A stretch of DNA of 64,000 nt from contig KL647288.1 of NCBI GenBank assembly GCA_000727475.1, positions 4,211,604 through 4,275,603 of the forward strand, in the 5' to 3' direction. Under the pieces are notes generated by a model. It saw only the letters and a program-made list of their open reading frames with translations, searched no databases and was not told where the DNA came from. Shown here piece by piece: positions 46,792-57,900 of this stretch (within the stretch, counting starts at the first letter, position 1; each line of letters opens with the position of its first letter). A program made the translations under genes and the position numbers. This stretch comes from Sarcocystis neurona. Lineage: Eukaryota > Apicomplexa > Conoidasida > Eucoccidiorida > Sarcocystidae.

Positions 46792-47861
46792 TCCGGCCAC
46801 TGTTGCTGCTGCTGCTCCTGTGAGGTGACCACGTGCTGCTGCCGTTGATCTCGAGTAACGTGCTGCTGCTGCGGCTCCGACGGAGAGAGAGAGACGCCGG
46901 CTGCTGTTGCTGCTGCGGAGTGGTAAAGGCTGGTCAGTCTTCATCACGTGAGATGGCGCTGGACGTGGGGGAGAGACTAGTGACATCTGAGGGTTGCTGC
47001 GCTGCTGCGGAGGACGAGGACGAGGAGGACGGGGGGGGAGACTTAGCAGAGGTGCGGCAGCTGCGGTGGCTGCTGCTGCGGCTGCAGGAGTGGTCGTTGG
47101 CTGCTGGTGTGGCAGCCGCACGAGCGGGCCGACAGCATTTGCTGCTGCTGCTGTGTGAAGGAGGTTGTTGGAGAAGGGGAACAGCCTCTGCGTCGTCCCC
47201 CAGAAGAAGAAGGACAGACGCGACTGCTGCTGCCTTCCTGCGCGCCTGTGTGCATACGGCAGGAGGCAGTGGTAGCGGGGCACGCAACAGTGTCTGACAT
47301 GCTTTGGTCAGCGTTTCTTTGTCGTTTGCGTCTTCTGCAAGACCCGAGGGAGTCGGCAGGAGGGGACGGAAGAGGAAGGTCGACGAGACGCTGGAGAAGA
47401 GGTCCTGAGAGAAGATACTGGTGAAAAAAAACCAAGCGGGAGTAGGAGGGGGACGGACGAACGGGGAAGGTAGACAGAGAAAAAGGGCAGCAGGACGAGC
47501 CGAGAAGGAAGAGAAAAGAAAGAAGAACGAGAAGGCGAGATGGGGGAGAGGGGGGGAAGAGAGGGCAGAAAGAAGGAAGAATGTGCTAAAGGCGCTTCAC
47601 ATGTAAGTAAGAGATACCGGCTCGCATGCAGCAGCACTCCCAAATCAACATTCTCGAGTACAAAATTTATCTGCGTAATATCTGCAGAGTTAAGCATCTT
47701 CTGCCGAAAACGTGTGTGTAGTCGAATCACTTTGTAGCAGATTTAAATGAATTCTCTTTCGCAATATATATGTAAAATTATTCTCGGTCCCTCCAGAATG
47801 TGTGCGTGTATATTATGATCACTTGGAAATCCACTGGAAATCATATCCATCTATATATATA

Positions 47862-48012
47862 TATATCTGCCAAGGACATCCCGCATACGCGTGTACATAT
47901 ATGTGTCTGCGAAGGACATTCCGTATATGTATATCTACCAAGGACATTCCGTATATACACATATATATATATGTATGTGCCAAGGAAATGTGTGTCTATA
48001 TATCATGAGAGG
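47862..48012. repeat. Minisatellite with ccaaggacattccgtata core
   Basis: c(c/g)aaggacat(t/c)ccg(t/c)ata occurs near 47869, 47913 and 47937, with a diverged fourth copy near 47980. Units are separated by (TA)n of variable length, so spacing varies from about 24 to 44 bp. Confidence 0.7.
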
Positions 48013-48975
48013 CACTCAGGTGAGACTAGTCAGTATATGTGTATACACGTTATCCATCTTTTTACTGGAATCGGTAGGTATATATATATATACACCGTGA
48101 AGTGTACTCTCATATATGAGTCTTACTCGCATGTATGTATATATATATATATATATGCAGAATTTGTCTTGTGCTAAAATAAGTATATAGGAGTGCGAAC
48201 ACCCAACACGTGCGTAATATGCGTATAAACGTATGTGTGCGATATGGAATATATATGTATATATAACTAATATGAAGTGTACCTCGACACACAACAGGTG
48301 GATGTGTGTGTATGTGTGTATGCGGGGACGAGAGGACTAAGAAATTTTTCGGGCGTATTATTTGCGAGGGGGAGGGGCAGCCCCCGGAGGAGAACTAAGG
48401 AAGAAGTGGGGAGGGTGGGGAAAGAGACACAAAAAAAACGAAGGGGAAAAGTCGAACTTTTCTTTAAACGCTGCAGGTAGAGGAGAACAAAAGGATTTTG
48501 GACAGAGTGTGTTTTTATATTGCAGTGGAAAGTTAGGTTGTCACGTAGGACGATCCAGCGGCCGCTGATGCACTGTCCAGTGACGGTTCGGGTTTAGTTT
48601 TCTCATTTTATACTTCAAAATTTTTCATATGTGGGCTCGCAGTTACATACGTGGATCTGTAGAATTCTCGAATTTCTTATGCGGGATGGGTGCAGCATCG
48701 GCAGCAGGAGGAAGAGAGGGGGAAGGTGGGAAGGAGCAATCGCGCAGCGGAGGCAGCAGCCGCGAGAGAGAGAGCAAAGGAGCAGCAGCAGCGAGCGGAG
48801 GGGAACGGAAGTAGAAGGGGAAACAGCAGCAGGAATAAAGAAGAGGAGGGGGAACAGGAGGAGGAGGTGGAGGAGCAAGTGCAACTGGGAGAGGAGGAGA
48901 CTTTTGCAGGACTACCTTCAGCGACGACGGAGAAGAGAAAATAAGAGATACATCAGCAGCAGCAAAAACGAGAGA

Positions 48976-49195
48976 GAGCGAACTTGGGGAGAAACAGGAA
49001 AGAGTAAGCACGCATGTTCTCTGTGGTATACATACACCCGGGTCTCCCTCGGTGCGTCTGGAGAGACATACGACAAAATGTAGGAGAAACCAGCAGCAGG
49101 AGAAACCAGAGGGAGCGAACTTCGGGAGAGACAGGGAAAAGTGAATACGCATCTCTTGTGGTGTACGTACACCCGGTCTCCCTGTGCATCCGGAG
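48976..49195. repeat. 137-bp tandem duplication
   Basis: gagcgaactt at 48976 recurs at 49113. Both copies continue gggaga.acagg.aa.agt.a..acgcat, then gtacacccgg.tctccct. The last third is better conserved than the first. Confidence 0.75.
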
Positions 49196-52100
49196 GCATA
49201 AAAGGGGGCAGTAGAGGTGGATCTATGCCAGCTGACTGGAGTTGGCTCAGAAGAAGCAAAAGTGCCCAGGAACAGGTGTGGACTTGCTGTTGGACATGTC
49301 GCCGCACAAAACGAGAATTTCGTCGGAGTGTGTTTAGTTTACGGGTTCAATTATCCTTATCCGACTAGGCTTTTATCTATATTTGTGTGCATGTGTATAC
49401 CTCTAGTACATTTACGTGTGTCTGTGTGTCTGTGTATAGAATTGATGTGTGTGTAGACTTGTGTGAGAGAGGCGTAGAGAGTAGTGCTGCTGCTGCCGGT
49501 GACACGGGGGACGCAGTCAAAGCAACGCTGAAGAAGCGCGAAGAGAAGAGCAAAAAGCAGAGGAGGACACCAGGGGGAGAGAAAGAAGTGGACTGAATAG
49601 GTGATGTAGGAGAGAAGGACGTACGTGCAGAAAGGAAAAATCAAAACCACACACGCACACAGAGGAGAAACGCCGCGTTTAGGTGAATCGAAAAATCTAC
49701 TACTGCGAACACAGAAACACAAGCATCTACCACAACGTGCGCGAATCTCGGAAGAGAAGTGGCTCGAAATAGTAAGAGGGTAACGCATTACCAAGGAGAG
49801 AACGTTACTGTATGCGAAAACAGGTTTTCGTTTCGTGACGCAGCACTCGGGTATTCCTCTGGTCGAACAGAACACCGCCGTTGGGGTGTACAGACACCAC
49901 TCGGGGAGGGCGGAAAAGTCGAATGCACGCCGATTGAAGCCGTCTTGTTTTAAAGGCGTAGATTTACAGAAACTGTGATCTTTTCTGTTGCAGAACTTAC
50001 ACATGTGGATGTGTCAGTGTGGCTGGATGTGGATAGGTAGACACGAAGTGCGACTGCAGACTTGTCTATACAGCTGAGCTCTCTGTTGGAGCGTGTCCAT
50101 ACACTCCGGAATCGTGTGTTGTCGAACCGAGTACGCAAGAGTGTACCGTCGTCGTCGTCTTGCTGCATTCACTCTTTCGTTCATAGTCTCTATACGCGCG
50201 TACGCGCATGGATGTGTGAGGGACTGCGATCTGCTTCAAATGCACCAACGCTTGTGAAGGAATCTGCCTTCGCATGTTGCTGCAACTGTTATGCACCCTC
50301 GTGCAGCTTCTGCGCACACGCTGCTCTGAACAACGTCCAGCAACTACTCGGCGGTTGTGTGGCCCGCTTTCCACCCTGTACACACACACACAGACACACG
50401 TGTATACGTGTACGCTTAACACGCATGTGTCCACATCTCTCTCTTTCGCTCTCTACACGAATACGTGAGTGAAGGAGAGAAAAGCTTGCACAGTTTACTT
50501 CGGGTGCAGCTTCGGCGTCAGACATGGAAACCGTTCGCATACCACTCACAGAGGGATGCGCGAAATTCTCCACACATACGCACGCACACACTCAGGCGTA
50601 GCCAAAGTTTCATACGTAAAATACATTAGATAAAACATAAGAAGTTATCCCACCATATCGTTGATACCCGCACTTACATGTGAGACGTATGTAAATCTAC
50701 ATAGCGTAGACGAATATATCGACAAGGGGACCACTCTGTGTCGCGTACATGCAGGTGTGCCTTTCCCCGTGGATTGTACTAGGCGTGTGCGTGTCTGAAA
50801 GGCTACTGAGAAAACACGCTCAATACTGTACACAACAGGTGGAAGACCTCACCCCTTGCCACTATGTGAAGTGTGGCAGACAATTCCTCCCGGCAGCTGA
50901 CAAGATGAGTGCGTGCCCCTGCAAGCAGTTGTGCTTCTTTTTGCCAGCTGCTGCTGCGACATCGCCGAAGCACGTATGTAGCAGTTTGTAGCAGTTCCAG
51001 ACCGACGCGAAGATAGCTCGTGTCTTTCGGAAGTGTCACGGTGGGCTTCGCAAGGTCATCGCAGGGGGTGTGGTTGCTGACGCGTAGACGAGAATGCATG
51101 CAGCCAACCTGCAGTGCCGGTTTTTTAGTTTACAGTGAGGCGCATGCACAAGAATTGTCTTCTGTTCTTCCTTCGCTAGAGCTTCTAAAGGCCCAAGGGA
51201 TGCTTCCAGCAACTTAACTGTTCAAATCCTCAATACAGCGAACAGGTTGACACCCAGGCGGCAGAGGTCACGCGTCAGCCCGGCCGTAAGTTGCTCTTAC
51301 AGTAGGTAGCGTGTATGCAGGAGCTACAGTATATCACTTGATGCGACAACGGCGTAGGAGTTTCACGCGACACCTTCAATCCTTCTGGTGGACCGTCGGC
51401 GCTGCACAGAAGGAGTTCTGCAGCAGTTTACATAGCTCAACAAGAGTCAATTTACTACGTGTCCAGGTATAAGCGGGGCACAAAGCAGCTGTCTTGATCT
51501 GTCGTTGTTCACGGCCCTCTTTTCGCCTTTGCTTATGCATGCAACACGAACGAAAGCCTGTTTCACACTACACGCCGAGCCACCGCCTTTGTACGCTCGC
51601 CGTACTGCAGCCCGCCGCACCGGGCTCCACAGCTGCAAAGTAGTTCTCACCCACGTGCTGCACCTTACGAAAATCACACGTGTCACATACCTTTCTCAGG
51701 GTGGAGGTATACATTGATACTCAGACGTGTATATCCTAGATGCAGTCAGTTTTGATCGGGGGCAACAAATGCGTGCCACATGTAGTAAAGGTGCGCTGCT
51801 TGCACCTCGTTCTCCGCTTAGCACTTCCTGTCTCCCAACGCGTAGACAGACGTCTTTTCAAGTGCTGAGTTGAAGTCGTTATGTATGGAGCAAGACGCGT
51901 TTGTAACAGCGGGAAAGGGGCACCAAAAGCAACGGAGAAACGGCAGCGCCAGGGCAACAGTGCAACCGCAGAAGAAGCAGCTGCAGGAAGCAAGCCGCAG
52001 CTGCAGCAGGCGTGCACCGGCGGGCAGTGGTACAATCACTTGTTGTTGCTCGTGTAAGAGCAGCCCCGTCAACCACATTTTTTGGAGAACAGCCGCAGCA

Positions 52101-54927
52101 TACTCCGGTTCGAGAGCGTGGACATCTACCTGCTGTTCTGGCTACGCGGTCCTGATGCCGTGGCTACACCTGCTGTCTCTGCTTGGTCTCGTGCTCGTCC
52201 TCTTCCCCGTAGCTTCCACTGTTGCAACTGCTTGTTACTTGCGTTGCTTTGCGCACATATTCCTGCTGCAATAGCATGCTTGCGCCGGTAGACATGAGAA
52301 TGCTGCTAGTCTGGATGCACTCTGCGAAGAGGCGGCCCGCGCCGCTTTTTCCTTTGCCGTGGGAGGAGATTGTTCGCTGCGGTGCACGGAAGTCCGCGTC
52401 CACGTCCGTCTGCAAGCTGCGTCCTATACAGTATACGTGTATATCTACATTTTTGTCGGCCCCGCTGCTGTTACCGCACATATTTACATCTCTCCAGTAC
52501 AGCAGGTGGTCTCGATCTGACATGACCCCTGTCCCTACCTCTGCCTTGCGCCTGAATTCACTTTACCCTAACTGTCGCGACCTGTGTGATCTAAGTGTGG
52601 TGGGGGACGTGAAACGTGCGCCTTCCCCATTCCAGGCGTCAGTTATTTCTCCCGCAGGTAGAGTTCCGTCTCGCCACAAGGATGGGGCTCATAAGCCAAG
52701 AGGGTGGTGGACATGCGTATCCGTTCCCTCCATCCTTTTCAGCGAAATGTTGCTGACAGGGTCCTGCTACGCTAGCTGTTCATTTGCTTGTCGGTGTGTC
52801 GCGTACTCGGCCATGAATGTACACACGTGTATTCTGTCGTGCCAGCTACACCCATGCGTAATGCATGCAATTGCTTTGCGCATACCTGTGCACATCCTTG
52901 CCCACATCTCTCTCTGTCTCTCTCTCACACTCAATCCATACACATATATGCACATATGTGTAGCCTCAACTGACTGTTCTGTACCTACGTCTCTGGCACA
53001 TCGACGAACACGCATATATTCACAGATACTCAGAGGCAGACACCTTAGCCTGACTGACTGCCGTAAGGTTGAAGCGCTGACTGCCGTCGTCTTCTCCCGG
53101 GTAACTACGACGCGACAAACGTATGCGTATACGAACGTCTGTTCGCGGTTCAGTGACGCGACGCATGCAAACGGCGTCAAATGGAAAGACGCACCGAGAG
53201 GTCCAGCTATACGTAATTGTGATTGCCTTTTGCACCCACTGCGTACGAGAGGACTCAAAACACCCACACACGATCGTCCTACATGTATATACACATACGC
53301 ACATACAGACAACACGAATGTACATATATCTCTATACACGTGCATGTACTCAAGCAGACGGGTGTGTCTGGGTCGTACTGACTGCTACAACAGGGAGAGG
53401 CACTACTCGGTGTGCGCTTTGCTGTGCGCAGCCTTCTGTGATACCTGCGAACAGCGTTTCTGCGTCTGTTGTGGCGCATGTGTCGTCGTGCGTCTTCACG
53501 CCTCTGTTGCTGCGTGCGTCCCCCTGCTGCCAATTGCGGCGCGCCGGGCGCAGTAGTACCTCTGCGAACGTGCTCCTTTCTCGGTGTGAGGAAGAACTAC
53601 GTGGCGGTGTATCCAGGAGGATCGGACGGAACTTGTTCCACAAGTAAGCCAAGCGGACAAAGTGTCTCACTCCAAAAGAGAGAGAGTGGCACGCAGGCTA
53701 AAAAGCAGAAAAAAAGAGAGGAGAGACGGACAGAGAGAGAAAGAGAGACAAAGAGAGAGACGGAGACAGAAACGCCCAGGTGTCAGTGGACGGACACCCG
53801 AAGCAAAACGCCAGTGCTACGCGCACACATGGCGCGTCTCGTGCATATGAGTGGAAAACGTGTAATTCTTTGCGTAGGAGTATATACTGGCGCAGACCGA
53901 GAAGAAGTGACGCATCTGTGTAAGTATTAGACGAAGCTTCTTTTTCTCTTCTGCGCAGCCGACCGCGCATGCCTGTCAAAAATGTCTTCCGCAGTCGCAC
54001 CTCTTTGCGGTTTTTCCCTCCCCCTTCTTTTCCTTCTTCTTGTTCTTCTTCCTGCTCTTCTTCTTTCTGTTCTGTCCTTTTCGCCCGATACTCTTGTTCG
54101 TCTCCTGCTTTTAGCGACTTCTGCGACCTTCACCCTTTTTCCTCTTTCTTTCTCTCTTACGCGCCTCCTCCACACACTGTTCTCCTTCTCCTCTCCACCT
54201 TCTGCTTCTTCTGTTCTAGTGCCACTTTCTCTCCGCGGGCGTCTCTCGTTTCTATTCTCTATTCGTTGCATCCTTCTATTCTTTATCCATTGCATCTTCT
54301 AATTTTGCGTGTGCGTATCTACTTCATTTTTCTCGCACCCATCTCTCCTTCCTTGTCGTTCCTCTTCTTCTATTTCATTCCCAACTTCCCTCGCTATTCG
54401 ACTCGCTGCGTGTGTTCTTCTGGTGTCGCGTCTTTTTCTTTTCCTCTTTGTCTGTTGTCGCTCCCTTATACTTTCTCCCACCCATTCTACTTTGTTTCCT
54501 CCTTAGCGACGTGAATCTCCTCTCCTCGTCGTCCGTCCCGTGATTCTCGACTCCTTTTTCTTCTCTTGTTCGTCTTAACAACTGCTGTCTTTTCTTCGCT
54601 TTCCTCCATCTTGGTGCGTCCGCCTGTAGGCGTACTACTTTACTCTCTCGTTCTTGCTCTCTCTTATACGTGGACGCATTTCTTCTCTGCTGACAACTAC
54701 CGCGGCCTTTCATAGTCCAAATCAATTCTTCTTCGTCTCCTCCTCCTCCTTGCGTTTTTCACTGCGCGCTTTCCTTTCCTCTTTTCCTGTTCCATTTCTT
54801 TCTCTTCGTCTTCTTTTTTATTCGGCTTCTTTTCGTCTTCCCGGAGACAGGAACTACGTAGAGAGCTAGCCCCTTCTTCAACTCGTTCTACTCCCTCATG
54901 CCCTCTTTTTCTCTTCTCTCCACAACG

Positions 54928-57900
54928 TCAGTTTCCTTCCTCCATTGCCTCTACCTGTCGATCGGGAGAAACCGCGCTGCGATGATCCGCCGGGTTTGGA
55001 CTCGCCTCATACACCTGCGTACTCGCCAGCAAAGAAAGAAGAAGCAGCAGCGGCGTGTCAGTTGCGGCACGAGAGCGCCACCCGCCAAATAGCACCCGAA
55101 GAAACAGCAGCAGCAGGCCGGCACAGCAGCAACTCGGCGCAGCAGCAACCCGGTGCATCACAGCAGGCCGGTGCAGCAGCAGGAGTGGGCCGGTCGGACG
55201 GGCCACGGGCGCACAACAAATATGCGGAAGAAGAGCGAAAGTCACGAGCAGCTAGGACCCGCAAAAACACCGCCGTGGCCGAAGCAGGGGAGACAAACGC
55301 AGCAGCAGCAGCAGCAAGAAAAACACGAGGCCACCGCATACAGGGCACGTAACCCGGCTACGTAGCGCAGCAGCAGCAGCAGCCGTCCAAAGGGCTCCCT
55401 CCCTCGACGGTCGCACATATGCAGCAGCAGCAGCACGTATCTCTGCATTCGAGCGATGCCTCCTTGCATCCCGAGGTGCAACAGCAATGCTCCACTGCAG
55501 GTCTCCCGGTTGATTGGATCTTAGCCGGTAATTCTCCGTTAGACGCGAGACCTTGAGGTCTTGTCTGACTTCCTTCCCACCCAACCGCAAGAAGAGCAGC
55601 AGCAGCAGCACATTCTCGCCACAGAGCTGTGACACAACGCCGTTGGTGCAGCAGCACGTTCGCCAGAAGACAACTCCCTCGCAGACTCTTCTTTTGCGGC
55701 ACCAAGTTCCCCACCCCAGCCACTCACCAGGTGTACAGATATTTCTCGTGCGGCTCGTTCTCTCCCGTCTACTGTTGGCTAGTTTTCTGCGGGTGGGTCT
55801 TCCCCCCAACAAGAGTCGCCCGGTAAGACACATTAACCTCCCACCCACCCACTCACTACATATATAGGTAATATTCCTCGTGTGGCTACTTCTCCCCACA
55901 AAGAAATCTTCTATTCTTGGCTAGTCTTCTGCAAACGAGTCGTATTCCCCCTACGGAGCGTCTTCTCTCTTACCACGAACGATTTGTAATGTGGCTCCTT
56001 ATATAAGCGAACGGCTGTTGCTTCTGGTGATTTTGGAGCTAGAATAGGTCTCACTGCTGCTGCTGCTCTTCTCACTGCCACTACTTAAGAGACTGCCGCC
56101 ACCGTAAGGCTTCTGTTCTGCAGGCGCTGTTCAGCGGCCGGTGTTTCTCTGCTGTCGTGGCCACTGCTCCTCGTCTGCCCCTGCGTGGCCAGTTGCTCTG
56201 GCTCTCGCCTCTTCTCGCTCTCTGCCGGCTCCTCCTTTTTTCTTTTTCTTTTTTCCTCCCTTCCCACTTAAAAGTGTGTTCTGTCTCTCTGTTGGCTACT
56301 TTTTTCTTCTACGTAGAAAAAGCCAGAGAGGCGAAACGCGTGCGCAGGCCTGTAAATACCGAGGACGCAGCTCAGGACGCAGCTCCTGTTCGCTACGTCC
56401 CCTTCGCTGCTGTGCGCGCGGCCTACCGTAAGAACAGCTTTCCTCTGATAGTTTGTCCCCTCTCCTCGCAGCCCTGCAGAGAAAATGGAGAAGAAATTTC
56501 TGCACGCCCGCCCTTCCGTCAGAACCTCCCCACTGTCGCAGACGTACGCTCCCATACACGCAAACACACATGCGTTCCTTCACGCGTACATATTTATCTA
56601 TCTACTTACACGTATGTAAACGCATTTATAGGCACAGGCGAACATACGTATATACATATATATATAGATAGATAGGGGAGATGTATATATATATAGAGAG
56701 AGAGATAGAGAGAGAGAGAAAGAGGCAGATACAAAGACGTTTGTACACAAGCATACATGCAGATAATACATACACAGAGAGATCGGCCACACTTCAATAT
56801 ATATATATATATATGTGTATGTATGAGTAGATGTATGTGTCGGCCGTCTGTAGAAGCAGACCACTACACGCATGCATGTAATATTCATGCAAGCACGTAA
56901 ACGTTTGAGAGTGCGGACTCGTAGAGATGAGGGAGAAAGAGAGAGAGAAAGGCTTCTCTGGAAATTCATACGAAGTTGTAGGGGCCTTGCAAATATATGT
57001 TAGATACGATCAAATGCACAGGCGCCTTCTCACACACCAGCACGACGACAAGAGAAGACTTTTTTTGACGCACGTGGACATGCACACGCATATCACGAAA
57101 GTATTGGGGACAAATAAATACATCTGCAGAAAATGAGCTACGCAGGCGGGAAATATGATGCTGTCCACATTCTCCATCTATCTCTCTCTCTCTATCTATA
57201 TATATATACCAGTTAGCACTGCTATTTCTCTCTCTCTACGCTCTTATCTCTCTACACATCCACATATATGTATACATATACATATATATCAGTCAGCAGC
57301 TTTCACTGCTCTCTCTCTCTGTACATATATATATATATATGTTAGTCAGCAACGCTCACTGCTGTCTATCTCCCTCTACATATATGTATATATATATGTA
57401 TATATATATATATACATATGTGTGTGTCAGTCAACAGTGTTCATTGTTATCTCCCTCTCTACACATGTATACATACACATACACGTATATATGTATATAT
57501 TTATACATATATCAGTCAACAATATTGACTGCCCACGCACAGTGGAAAAGAGACGCACATACATGTATATATATATGTATATTTATGCATGTATATATAA
57601 AATATATATATATGAATGGAAAGATACGCAGCAGCGGCAGGAAACACTGGCGTACGCAGAAGCAGCAGCAGCAGTTACGCCCAAGTAGCGCAGCACAAGA
57701 AAGAGATAAGGAGAAGCATACACACTGCAGCGCGTGTCCTCGTTCTCAGAGGCAGCAGCAGCAGCAGTCGTTGAAAATCGTAAGGCTGAGGCAGCAGTTT
57801 TCATCTGTGTGCAACAAGACAGGAGCAAGCAGGAGCCTCGGGTGTTTCGCGCGAAGGCGAAATCTTCCGCGCCTATGCAGAGCGAGAAGCAGCAGCAGAT

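Larger units (their letters stand above)
46792..54927. other. 8.1-kb region without a convincing gene
   Basis: Immediately after the hnRNP U-like stop, about 46800-47300 is CTG/GCT-rich and probably 3' untranslated sequence. The rest holds microsatellites, the repeats at 47862-48010 and 48976-49190, and scattered ORFs. The longest frame is 52222-53556 (plus, about 445 codons), which runs through CT and CATA microsatellites and matches no family. About 53990-54900 is strongly pyrimidine-rich on the plus strand, at the 3' flank of the PITH gene. Confidence 0.5.
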
